64,000 nucleotides of DNA from Buddleja alternifolia (Eukaryota > Streptophyta > Magnoliopsida > Lamiales > Scrophulariaceae): positions 35,721,022-35,785,021 of the forward strand of contig CM033399.1 of assembly GCA_019426215.1 (NCBI GenBank), written 5' to 3'. Shown here piece by piece: positions 9,898-20,406 of this stretch; positions within the stretch are counted from its first letter, which is position 1, and each line of letters starts with the position of its first letter. The translations under genes and the position numbers were made by a program. The notes under the pieces are model-generated. The model was not told the origin of the DNA. It ran no database searches and saw only the letters and a program-made list of their open reading frames with translations.

Positions 9898-12488
9898 ATG
9901 AGTACCTCCGGTGTGGGTGCCTCGCCCCGAGTCTCCGACGAGGAGAATGAGACCTCCTCGTTTGATCATAGCGGGTCAGATAGTAGTTCGAGTAGTCCCG
10001 AAACATCCTCCGAACCCTCTATGAATAACCTACCCATAGCGCTTGAGCCCGAGTTCCTTGACATTCCCCCTCCATATCCAAATCTCGAGGGAGACGAGGA
10101 TGTTAATGCCCAGCTATTTTCGGATATGGATAGGGCTCAGAGGCAAATTCCTTGGCTAGGTTACTCCTCAATCTTGACCGCATCGAATATAGCAGATATT
10201 AGGACTAGATATCACATCCTTCCCGAGTATCGTACAATAGTCCCCAATGAGGGCGATAGAATGCATCGTCCATCCCCAGGGTTTCGCGCCATATATGTAG
10301 CCCATCTTGCATCAGGCCTTAGATTTCCCCTTCATCCTGCCATAGTAAACATTCTTCTACATCTTCGTTTGAGCCCCACTCAATTACTGCCAAATTCGTA
10401 TAGGCATATAATTTTCTTTATAGTAGTAATGAGGATGTACGGGGTTCATCCGAACATAAAAAACTTCAACGGTTTTCTATCAGTGCATCGAAGCACGCAG
10501 TCCAAGGAGGAAGGCTTTTTATTCCTCGCACCCCAGCGTCATTGTCGTTTACAATCTCGAACTCAATCTTCATTTGGAGATTGGAAGAAAAAGTTTTTCT
10601 TCATCGCCCCACCCTTAAACGAACACTGGAGTGTCCCTCGTCCATGGGGTATGGACCTCGTTGAGTTGAGCAACGTGGGTCGACCCACTATACCTCGACG
10701 AACATTGAAACGCATTCTCAAATGGCTGTTCAATCCCGAGGTCGTGATGAGTGAATGAGTGCTTGTCACGTGTGGGCTAAGTAGCGCCAATGTGCCTCCC
10801 GTCAAAAATCTGGGTAACTTTTATACTCGTGTTCTATCCATTACAACTCCTCATAACTTATTCGATGTATTGCACACAAACTTATTTTTATCCTTCGCAG
10901 CAATGGAAGAAAGACAGGCTCGGTTGGACAAGAGGGCCGTTCTTGCGGCTGAGGCGGCTCAGCGGGCAGCAGCAGCAACCGGTCGAGGTACTGGCCGGGG
11001 TCGTGGCCGTGGACGAACGCAGGGGCAACCCGCCCTGAGGATTGGAGAGCCTCAAGACCAGGGATCTACTCGTACGCAGCCATCACGCACGACTCCAACC
11101 GTACCACGCCCTCCTCGAAGCAGCATCACTACAAACGACCCTGAGACCGAGGAGGGTACTCTTGTCCGTCGGCGCCGCCCCGAGGCAGTCGGGGAGCTAG
11201 CGGGCGCTGCATATGGTCGCCCTGAAAAACGACCTCACCGGGAGGCAACTTCTCAATTCGCTCCCGGCGAAACCGCCATTACAGCCCCTCCGTTTAGCAC
11301 GCCAGACGAGCCTAGTGCTCATGATTTTGAACTGCTTAACGAGGACGAGTCATTACTTCTGAATGACTACCTCGAGTGCGAGGTGACTGAACGTGCGCCT
11401 CCTCATCCCGATCAACAGCCCCTCATCCAAGATTGGCACATCTACGCGGATAGCAGCATAATCAAGGATCGCAGCGGTAATACGGCAATCGAGGTATACC
11501 AACGCACGCTGCTGCCCAAGGACAAGGCTCTGATCCTCGACCAGCCTCATCCCGTTGTCGAGAAGCAAGCAGCTCAGTATCTCGAAAACGTATACTAGTT
11601 TCGTCTTAGTAGCTGTCCATTCGAAGCCCTATCCTCTTCTATAACCTCGTTTGATCTTTTATCGTTTCAGATGAAGCTCTTGATACATCAGTTGTCCCTT
11701 ACCAACTCGAGCTTCAAGGAAATCTTGAAGAGAAAAGAACAGGAGTTCACAGATTATAAAGGACAAGTCCAAGCCGAGTTGCTTACTGCCCAAGAGGACA
11801 AGGAAAAAACCTCTTCTCTACAAGTAAGCTCGACTGGGAACTTAACATTTTATTTTCATTGCATTTGGTATGAGATGAATCTTATTCTCGTCACTCGCAG
11901 ACGGAGCTCGATATGCTTTGCCGGTCCTACGATGCCGATAAGCTCAAAATGGCTGATTAGGAGCAAGCCAATGTTGTGCTTCGTCAACAACTGAATGTGC
12001 TGCAAGAGGGTGCCGAAGCTGAAAAACGACGCCAATTTGCCTTAGGCAAAATCGCCGGTCGCAGGGAATTCCAAGAGTCCTCCTCCTTCCGGCGCCAACT
12101 TGACGATGCGCGCTTGGGCGGAGCTCGGGATATGCTGCGTTCCACAGTGATCGATGACCGGTTGCTCGATCAGGCCTTGAACGACATACAGGACGGCTTC
12201 TACAAGGCTCTCGATTATTTGAAGGAGACTGGAGATCTCCCCCCCATTTTCCAGGAGGAAGAGTTCGCCAACTCTTATCTTAGAGCTCCCCTTAAGCGAC
12301 CTTCGGCAGCCCCCCCAGAAGGTGTTTCTTATACGTATTTCCCGGAGTTCGACGCCTTAGTTATCGGCGAGTCTGGAGCAAGTATCCAGTTCCAGCGAGA
12401 ATTAGAGGCAACGATCCATTGGGGTGATGAGCAGGAAGAGGGTGAAGCCGCGACCACAGCTGATGAGCCGCACATAATCGAGGACTAA
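9898..12488 (+). CDS. Antisense, multi-exon gene with Transposase_28-type domain in the Tat element (two in-frame stops)
   Basis: This plus-strand gene runs opposite to gag-pol. Exons are 9898-10813, 10901-11589, 11671-11823 and 11901-12488. Introns of 87, 81 and 77 nt have GT-AG ends and keep the frame. Exon 1 has an acidic, Ser-rich N terminus and then a region (ILPEYRTIVPNEGDRMHRP to FFFIAPP) resembling the Pfam 'putative gypsy type transposon' domain (PF04195). Exon 2 has a basic Gly-Arg tract (GRGTGRGRGRGRTQ). Exons 3-4 are charged and probably coiled coil, ending in an acidic tail. TGA at 10756-10758 and TAG at 11958-11960 interrupt otherwise continuous frames. The ATG at 9898 is chosen because hydrophobic leader-like residues upstream look untranslated. 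Antisense ORFs are known in Tat elements; their function is not. Confidence 0.7.
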
Positions 12489-12806
12489 TTTAATGTAGTT
12501 TTGTAATTGATTTAGCTTAATCGTATTTATAACATTGGTATTTATAGATAGAATGACTTTGTGTATTTCGAGATACTTTTGCTTTCTGTTGTGACCTCAT
12601 TTTAATTTGACTCAGCGTCGGGATCGTTGTCCCGCATCATTTCATGTTTATCATCGTATATGTCAAATGTCGAACTGGGATGTCACCCCCTTTTGATTTA
12701 CTATATATGCATATTCAGAATGACAAACTGATGATAAATGCTTATCCAAATAAGTACCGAGGCAAATTTATGCCACTAGATTTTATATAACTGCATTATA
12801 CACCAT
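12489..12806. other. Gap between the convergent antisense gene and integrase
   Basis: About 320 AT-rich bases separate the stop of the plus-strand gene from the stop of the minus-strand integrase. It would hold the 3' ends of both transcripts. No ORF or clear hairpin terminator is seen, which is normal for eukaryotic genes. Confidence 0.5.
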
Positions 12807-13482
12807 TTATGCATAGAATTTTCTCAAGTTATTTACATTCCAAGGACGGGGTAGATCTTTACCCATGAGATCTTGTAATCGATATGTCATTGCCTTCGTG
12901 ATTTTAACGACCTTAAACGGGCCTTCCCAGTTTGCTTCCAACTTCTTCACATGTCTCGACACTTCCACCCTTTTTAGGACGAGGTCCCCGACTTGAAAAG
13001 ATTGAGCCTTCACTCTTCTGTTGTATGCTCTTGCCATTGTGCTTTTTTGCCTCAATATGTTGGCATATGCCTTGTCTCGTACTCCATCGATGACATCCAA
13101 CTCAAACTCCCTTGCAAATCGATTCTCTTCGGGGTCATAGGCGCTTACTCGATGAGTCATCATTCCAATTTCCGCTGTAATGACTGCTTCGGAGCCATAA
13201 ACTAAGCAAAACGGAGTTTCGCCTGTTGACGAACGAGGTGTTGTTCGATATGCCCATAACACACCATTGAGTTCTTCTACCCACCCCTTTCGCTCTCCAT
13301 CGAGTCTGGTTTTAAGATGTTGCAAAAGTATTCGATTCGCCACTTCTGTCAGTCCATTAGCTTGGGGATGACCGACCGATGTGAAGTTTTGCTGTATCTT
13401 CAACTCGGAGCACCACTCAGTGATAGCTTTACCATTGAATTGCGTCCCATTATCAGATATCAGTATTCGAGGTATACCAAAC

Positions 13483-13557
13483 CTGTATATTATATTCTTC
13501 CAAATGAGGATTACATTGTCATTCAGATTTATTCGATTGTATTTTAGGTTAATTAAC
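13483..13557 (-). other. 75-nt intron-like insertion in the integrase core
   Basis: Begins GTTAATTAACC and ends ATATAATATACAG on the minus strand. The bases just before and at the end of it are near copies: plus strand 13480-13505 and 13555-13580 match at 23 of 26, offset 75. It adds 25 in-frame codons if not spliced. It may be an intron, or a filled-in insertion with a target-type duplication. Confidence 0.6.
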
Positions 13558-13699
13558 CTGCAAATTATATTCTTCCAGATAAAGTCAATGACGACTTTCT
13601 CTGTGATGCGAGCCACAGGTTCTGCTTCTATCCACTTCGTGAAGTGCTCAATTGCCACTATAACAAATTTCTTTTGATTTTGAGATGGAGGGAAAGGTC

Positions 13700-13772
13700 C
13701 TGCATACAATTTAATTAGTTAATCATATACTTTGTCATTTTATAACACGTGTGTCGATGAGGTGTTACCAAC
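13700..13772 (-). other. 73-nt intron-like insertion between zinc region and integrase core
   Basis: Begins GTTGGTAACACC and ends AATTGTATGCAG on the minus strand. Without removal the frame stops two codons in, at TAA. With removal the coding strand reads continuously into the conserved GPFPPS segment. It is AT-rich, as plant introns are. Confidence 0.65.
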
Positions 13773-13891
13773 CTAGGATGTCAATGCGCCATTGGTCTAA
13801 TGGATATGCAATTTTTATTGCTTCCATAGGGGTCCCTGGTTGATGTATCTCATTAGAATGCAGTTGACACTGCCGGCATTTTTTGGCAAAG

Positions 13892-14623
13892 TCATATGCA
13901 TCTTTTACCAAGGTGGGCCAAAAATAACCTTGCCTTGTTATTTTTTGAGCTACCATCCATCATTACAAACCGAGTTGCTTTTTGAATGACCTTCTTGGCC
14001 TCAATCTTATCATGAGGCAGCACACCATTGACTAAATAGTCGGTATTCGCATCCTTCCAGGATCTCTCAGTCGAGACTGGCAAGACCGATGCTAACGAGT
14101 CTAATTCCGAGTGCTCAGCCACCAACAGAGTGACTTTCCTACTTTTCAACCTTACAATTTGATTTGCAAACTTCGATAAAGCATCTGCTCTTTCATTTTC
14201 ATCTCTAAGGATCTGATGCAACTCAACTTTTTCAAACTCTAGCATCAATTCCCTCACCTTCTTCAAATATCTTACCATCGTTCGTTTCCTGGCTTCGTAC
14301 GTGCCGACGACTTGCCTAGCCACTAATTGCGAATCTATGTAGACCATTAGCGTCTTTACCTCTAAGCTTTTTGCCATCCGCAAACCTGCAATAAGGGCCT
14401 CGTACTCCGCTTCATTATTTGTTACATCGAAATTTAACTTAATAGCGAATTCCATATCCAACCTATCTGGGGTTTGCAACCAAACTCCAATTCCTCCCCT
14501 CTTCGTCATTGACGAGCCATCCACATGTAAAAGCCATGGCTTTACTGACTCCACTGCAATCACTCCAAGGACTGATTCCATAGTCATCTCAACAACAAAA
14601 TCGGCCATGACCTGCGTTTTCAT
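13892..14623 (-). pseudogene. RNase H region of the Tat-type element
   Basis: Minus strand. It contains LLHVDGSSMTKRGGIGVWL, TNNEAEYEALIAGLRMA, VYIDSQLVARQV and ENERADALSKFAN. These are the Asp, Glu, Asp and final Asp signatures of an RNase H fold of the archaeal type (RVT_3), characteristic of Tat-lineage elements in addition to the usual gypsy RNase H. It ends out of frame with the following integrase zinc region (overlap 13892-13956), so there is a frameshift there. Confidence 0.85.
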
Positions 14624-14826
14624 TGCTGTACGGCTTCTATATTCAATGTTGAATTATCCCAATTCAATGGCTCACTTAACAAGTCTATCCGAAACAGCAA
14701 GTTTTGCCAACACTTGCTTCAGGGGCTTGTTTGTCAAGACAACAATTTGATGGGACTGGAAATAGGGTCGCAATTTACGAGCGGAAGTCACTAGAGCAAG
14801 TGCCCATTTTTCAATCTCCAAATAAT

Positions 14827-15477
14827 TTAACTCAGCCCTTGGATTAATTTACTAACGTAATATACCGGTTTGTGTTCGTTTTCGACCTTTCGGACCAATA
14901 CCACACTGATGGCTGCCAAGGAAACAGCCAAGTATAAGAACAAGGGTTCCCCGAAAATAGGTTTTGTCAGTAAAGGGGGTGATACCAAGTATTCTTTAAG
15001 CTCCTGGAAGGCTTTTTCACATTCTTCGGACCACGTGAAATTTTTTACCTTTCGCAAGATTTTGAAAAATGGTAGTCCTTTGTCAGCCGATCGAGATATG
15101 AATCTGTTTAGGCTTGTCATTCTTGCTGTCAGTTTTTGTACATCCTTTACACTTGAGGGAGATTTCATATTCAAGATGGCCTCGATTTTTTTAGGGTTGG
15201 CCTCGATTTTTTTAGGGTTGGCCTCGATACCCCGTTCAGTCACCATATAGCCCAAAAATTTTCCCCCTCGAACTCCAAATGTACATTTATTAGGGTTTAG
15301 TTTCATCCCATATCGTTTCATTATTTCAAAAGATTTCATCAAATGATTTAAGTGGTCCGACTCGTCCACAGATTTGACGAGCATATCATCAATATACACC
15401 TCCATGGTCTTCCCTATCTCACTCAAACATCGTATTGACCAATCGTTGATACGTGGCTCCTGAGTTACGAAGGCCAA
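14827..15477 (-). pseudogene. Reverse transcriptase C-terminal part and gypsy RNase H start
   Basis: Minus strand. It carries the polymerase active-site motif VYIDDMLVKS, then MKLNPNKCTFGV and GKFLGYMVTERGIE. Thumb and connection sequences follow, and then the start of the classical gypsy RNase H (FTWSEECEKAFQELKEYL, YYVSKLI). It is out of frame with the upstream polymerase fingers near 15450 and breaks again near 14830. A perfect 21-base direct repeat at about 15178-15219 doubles seven codons (KKIEANP), probably a polymerase slip. Confidence 0.88.
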
Positions 15478-17917
15478 AAGGCATTACATTGTAACAGTAT
15501 ACACCTCTGGCCGTGACGAAGGAAGTCTTGTCCCTATCTTCCTCCGCCATCATTATTTGATTGAAACCCTGATAGGCATCCATCATGCTCAACAATGCAC
15601 AACCTGCAGTAGAATCTACTAATAAATCAATACGAGGTAAGGGATAAGGGTCCCGAGGGCAAACTTTGTTTAGATCAGTGAAATCGGTACACATGCGCCA
15701 TTTGTTTTCGGCTTTAGGTACAAGGACTACATTTGCTAGCCATTCAGTAAACTGAATTTCATTTACATATCCTACTTCTAGCAGCTTCTTCACCTCTTTT
15801 TCAATGATGGCATCTCTATCGGGCCCGAAATTTCTTCGTTTCTGACGAACCGGTCTTGCTTCGGGGTCAACATTCAAACGATGCACTATCACCTCCGGGT
15901 CAATGCCTTGAAAATCCGCAGCCTTCCAAGCAAAAATATCTGTGTTTGCCTTGAGAAATTTTATCAATTTCGACTCCGTTGTGGGACTCATTTGCCCCCT
16001 GATTCTGGTAGTTTTCTCTGCATCGTCTTCAAAAAGTTGAATAGCTTTGTGCTCCACGGGCTGCACCCTCGTATCAATTTTCCTTTGCCTCTTATCGAGC
16101 TGCTCCATCAGCATGGCTGCCTCCTCATCCATAACATTTACCCTCGTCACTTTCCTTTTCCTTTTCTTACTCGAATTGGGCACTAACGAGGTAGTGTAAC
16201 AATCTCGGGCTTCCAGCTGATTGCCCCTTACTTCGCCTATCCCATCTCTGGTTTTGAACTTTAATTTCAAATGAGGAGTCGAAACAATGGCTCCAAACAT
16301 ATTTAGCATCGGCCTCCCCACAATCATATTGTAAGTAAAGGGGGTATCCACAACCAAAAAGGTCACACGTAATGTCTTTCTCTTCGGAGCCGATCCCAGC
16401 GAAACGTCAAGCTCTATCGAACCTTTCGGCATGATTTGAGACCCAGTGAATCCAATTAAGGGAGTACTCACCGCTCGTAAGTTCATCCTCCCCAAGTCCA
16501 TCTTTTGTAAAACATCCCAAAAGATTATATCTGCCGAACTGCCCGTATCGACCAACACCTTATGTACAGCAAAATTTGCAACATCCATCGTTATCACCAT
16601 TGGATCATTATGGGGAACAATCATGCCCTCGTAATCCCTATCGTCAAAAGCTATTGGCTGGTCACGATTATGTACAGAAAAGACCTTCGTAGGCTCTTGA
16701 CGATAGTGATTTCCACGCATCTCCCTCTTATGCCTTTTTCTCGCACTGGATGAATCACCTCCAGTCGGTCCTCCCGCTATCGTGTGGATTTCCGCCCTGA
16801 CTACATTAGTATGTTCTTTATGTCGATCACCCTGACGGCTGTTGTCATTGTCCCTCTTTTCATCATTGCGACGATAATTGTCACTCCGACGATTGTCATC
16901 AGTCCGGGGACGGTCATATGGGCGACTGTCCCGGACCTGATGTTCATACCGGTCTCCATCCCTTTTATAACGGAAACGATTGGGCGATCGACTACGCGAT
17001 CGTTGCATCTCTTTTGTGCGGTTGGCTTCTGGAGTTCTGACTTCCGCAAGAGTTCGATCAATAAAGTCGTTAAGAACACCATCTTTGATCAAACGTTCCA
17101 GTTCATCTTTCAACTGATAACATTCTTCAGTATCGTGGCCGTTGTCTTTGTGAAACTGACAATACTTATCTGAATTCGCTCTGGATTTCGATTTCATTGG
17201 TTTGGGCCATCGAATTGCATTCATATGCTGCACCGCTAGTAACACTCTGCCTCTTGATGCTTTCAAGGGGGTGTACTGCTCGTATTTTGAGCATCGGGGG
17301 GGTCGTTCGTGGTTCTTTTCAGACCTCGACCCTTTCTGCCGATAGCTATTGTCTTTTCGATCTCGTCGATCGTTTACGGGCTTGCAAGCCTCGAAATCTT
17401 TCGATAAGTCCATTTCCTCCTCGTTGATACACTGCTCTTCCAGCTGCATCAGCTCTTCTTGATCTTTAGTTGCACGACGAGCAAGGGCAGAGGCCAAAGT
17501 ACCTTTCTTCAAAGCCAACAAAAGAAATGTTACCACAAGATAATGAGTTAATTCAGGTATTTCTAACACTTCCTGATTAAACCTATGAACAAAATCCCTC
17601 AGACTCTCACCCGGACCCTGTTTGAAACCCATCATGGATGACACGGACTTCCTGGCCTTCTTGTTGGCGGCAAAATGATTTTCAAACCTCTTAATGAGCT
17701 GTTCGTAGGACACTATCGAACCAGGTTGCTGACTAGTGAACCAGTCTTGAGCCCGTCCGACCAAAGTCGTCACAAAAACCCATGCATTGATGGCATTCGA
17801 CTGATGATACAACGACATCAGCAGTTCAAAAGTAGTTAAATGTGGCCCCGGAGCACCGGTCCAGTCATATGTAGGCAACAGAGGAGCTTTGAATGAACTT
17901 GGGGGTTCTTCACACAT
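15419..17917 (-). pseudogene. Gag, protease and first half of reverse transcriptase
   Basis: An 832-codon minus-strand frame. In order it carries a retrotransposon Gag domain (WTGAPGPHLTTFELLMSLY, LTHYLVVTFLLLALKKG), a CxxH-type zinc region (YCQFHKDNGHDTEECYQLK) and an Arg/Asp-rich linker. The aspartic protease with VLVDTGSSADIIFW follows, then the polymerase fingers and palm (WRMCTDFTDLNKVCPRDPYPLP, MMDAYQGFNQI, MPFGLRNSGATYQRL). It stops shortly before YIDD because of a frameshift. The start at 17917 is also only a frameshift boundary, since Gag-like sequence continues upstream in another frame. Confidence 0.92.
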
Positions 17918-18385
17918 TATACTTTCACAAACGGCGAGTTTCTAGCCATTAGTGCAGATGTCAGCCTATTTTTTGAACGAGGTACCTCCGGTCTACGACT
18001 CGCCCTACCAAGATTTTCATAAATATCATCAATTTCTGCCCTCGATAAGGCTGGCTGCTCCCTCTCCTCCTGCAAGGGCTGCTTTCCCCGTCGAACCTCC
18101 CTGCGGGCACTAGCCCCGCTGTTGACCTCTTCATCGGACTATGCTCCTTGCTCAAACCTCTTCCTACGCTCTGGATTCAAACCTTCATCTTCAGGGAACA
18201 GCTTCCTAAGCGCCAGGGGAGCCCCCGGAGTCTTGGGTATGCCCGGAGTCACCGGCCCCGACGCCATTAAGCGACTCATAACTTCATCTACCTTCTGCTG
18301 AACCATCTTCTCCAACTCTCCTTTTGTGACTAACATCTTCTCATCGCCTCTGTCATCCCCGCTCTTGTCAGGAGCAGAAGACACA
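17918..18385 (-). pseudogene. N-terminal Gag region, cut by stop, frameshift and solo LTR
   Basis: Minus strand. Charged Gag N-terminal sequence (KGELEKMVQQKVDEVMSRL) is followed by TAG at 18139-18141, after which the same frame stays open to near 17920. A small frame change there leads into the main Gag ORF. At 18385 the sequence is cut by the solo LTR. The frame continues on its far side to an ATG at 20351-20353, about 55 bases from the PBS, so Gag once began there. Confidence 0.8.
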
Positions 18386-20301
18386 TGTTAAGAGGTGTTT
18401 TTACGTGTTTTTAAGACCGTAATTCTTATGATTTGGATTCACTTATTGCTTAAATCATGTCACATTTGCATTTAATAGGTGTGTTAAGTGAATACAGGTA
18501 ATAAATGAGAATACATGAAGAAAAGGGAAGAAAAACGATGTACAAAACAAGTTCAAGCATGTTTTTCAACACCTAGGCGGTTTATGCATCTCCTACCACA
18601 TTCGAGCAATAATTCCGTACATTTCGAGACCGACTTAGACAAAGTTTCCTTCTACAAAGTTTTAGATGAATGTCTTAGCTTCAAATGGGAACTTGAAACA
18701 TCCAAATCGGAGGTCTATAGAGATAATTGTGAAGGAAATACGATTGCTGCGCCGAACAGAGAAGTACATGTGCCAGGATACGCCCCAGCGCCCTCCTAGT
18801 CATATCTAGGCATGGATAGTCCGAATGTTACTCCTTTTTCATCCTAAATTCCAGCATTATATGATGGGTAAGAATCACTTTTGGCCATAATTCAGCACAT
18901 GTGTTGAGGGGTTGTCATAAGTGTGTTTCTTGGTAGATTTACTTTATGGGCGCCAAATCAGAAACAACCTCCATGTTGAAACGTAATTTAGGTATACTTA
19001 GAGACCGAATTGGACAAAATGTCCTTCTGCAAAGTTGTAGATCTATGTTGTATCTGAACATGGGGACTTGAATCATCCAATTTGGAGATCTGTGGAAAAG
19101 TTTATGAGGAAAATACTAAGACTGCGCTGGAAAGCAAGAAAATGGCAGCATACATGTGTTTTGTTGAAGTTTTCACATGGTTATGCTTGGTGGAATTCTT
19201 ACTGGCCGAAAGTTCAACATTTTTTAGATGGTTGGAATCTTAAAAGCCAAACTTTAAGCATCACCTTAGGTGGAATTCTCATTGGGGAACTTTAATGGGA
19301 ATTCTTAATGCATACTTTAGTGGAATTTTTGGCTATAAAAGGAGGGGGAACCCATACTCTTCATCATTCACTATCAATTTCAGATTCTTGGAGGAGAGGA
19401 GGAGGAGGAACAGGTCCTCAAGCTTCATTCATCACCATTCTTCATCATTCTAAGAGGAGAAAGCTAGGAATTGAAGTTCCAATCAAGGGGCCATCATCTA
19501 TCACATTAGAGGGAGTTTTTATAGCTTTTTTATTTCATTCATGTCTATGAACATGTGTATTTATTCATTATTGTTTTTCATAATATCTATCATGAACTAA
19601 ATTCATAAGACTAAGGCCATGTAAGGTCAAATTGTGATATATGCTTATAATAGATGATTGTTGAGGTTATACTTATATTGTTATGTGATGTGAATTTGTG
19701 TTTTTACCTATCTTGCATATACTTGATCACTATATGTTAGAATCTTATGCCTAGGTTGATATTTCGGGAGAAAATTAACTTAGGGTGCAAGAAATTCACA
19801 TCATGACCCGCAACTAATGAGGAATTGCCCTAGACATAGGTAAAGATTCCCGGGTAAAGTTGTTCGATTCTAATCGAGTGAACTCTAGTACGTTAATGCA
19901 TGTTTAGTGGTTAGATTTCCGGATAGGAATATTTGGGAAATCACGATCTAAGCATAGGAGTTTATACGCGAGACATCGGTTATTCTCTACCCTCGGAGCT
20001 CTCACCATAACAATATAAGTGTAATCATTCAACAAGAACCTTTATAAGTATATTTGATCAATTTGAACCTAGCATGTGCCTTAGTCTCCCTTTATAATTG
20101 GTTTTAAATCACATGCTCATCTTTGTTCGTGTTCTTTACAAATTTTATTTGAATTTATTCTTACTTTGTTTATTTACTTCATTACGAATCTTAAACTAGA
20201 ATTCAAGTCCTTGTGGTTCGACAATCCGGACTTACCGTCCATTTATTACTACACACGACTAGTGCACTTGCTATTATAGCACGTTAGCTTTTAGCGTGTC
20301 A
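18386..20301 (+). mobile_element. Nested solo LTR, 1,916 bp
   Basis: Begins TGTTAAGAGG and ends TTAGCGTGTCA, flanked by the perfect 5-bp repeat ACACA (18381-18385 and 20302-20306). The plus-strand GGCTATAAAAGGAGG at about 19331-19345 is a TATA box. GTGGTTCGACAATCCGGAC near the right end resembles the 3' part of Athila/Tat-type gypsy LTRs. No internal domain remains, so it is the product of LTR-LTR recombination. It must have inserted after, or shortly before, the host element lost function, because it interrupts gag. Confidence 0.88.
19333..19340 (+). promoter_or_regulatory. TATA box of the solo LTR
   Basis: CTATAAAA within GGCTATAAAAGGAGGGGG, about 960 bases before the LTR end. It gives the LTR's orientation as plus. 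If active it would transcribe toward the 5' LTR of the host element, antisense to gag. Confidence 0.6.
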
Positions 20302-20387
20302 ACACATAATCCTCAATGCGAACTCGCTTATCCTTCTGACCATCTCCTTCCATTCGGACGCCAAATTCAGCGACTCTCGAGTAGTTT

Positions 20388-20405
20388 CCCACAGACGGCG
20401 CCAAA
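20388..20405 (-). other. Primer binding site of the Tat-type element
   Basis: Directly inside the 5' LTR on the minus strand lies TTTGGCGCCGTCTGTGGG. The TGGCGCCG core is common at this place in plant Tat/Ogre-like elements and differs from the initiator-Met site of copia elements. The tRNA partner was not determined. Confidence 0.7.
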
Positions 20406-20406
20406 C

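Larger units (their letters stand above)
8848..10237 (+). repeat. 695-bp tandem duplication of the antisense promoter and first exon
   Basis: Two adjacent copies, about 8848-9542 and 9543-10237, are offset by exactly 695 bases: GACGGC at 9025 and 9720, ATGAGTACC at 9203 and 9898, TCCG at 8851 and 9546. They differ at roughly 18 positions, similar to the LTR divergence. Each unit carries the TATA box, the leader and the first 110 or so codons of the antisense gene. Only the second copy runs on into the complete domain. Confidence 0.9.
12807..13956 (-). pseudogene. Integrase of the Tat-type element, interrupted by two intron-like segments
   Basis: Minus strand. It begins with the HHCC-type zinc region (CRQCQLH near 13875), followed by the catalytic core with SDNGTQF and HPQANGLTE motifs. 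The C terminus, with GDLVLKRVE and WEGPFKVV, ends NNLRKFYA. The join from zinc region to core is broken by 73 nt at 13700-13772, and the core by 75 nt at 13483-13557. Both segments start GT and end AG on the coding strand, and removing them leaves the conserved family spacing. The core Asp of SDNGTQF and the Glu of NGLTE are present, so the domain may be intact after splicing. Confidence 0.85.

Noticed and set aside
16784..17173. Plus-strand ORF opposite gag-pol
   Set aside because: It is the shadow of the Arg/Asp-rich gag linker, whose biased codons leave the other strand open. It has no domain, promoter or homology.
18515..18799. 94-codon ORF inside the solo LTR
   Set aside because: The LTR has no known coding role. 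The ORF has no recognisable domain and starts in AT-rich DNA.
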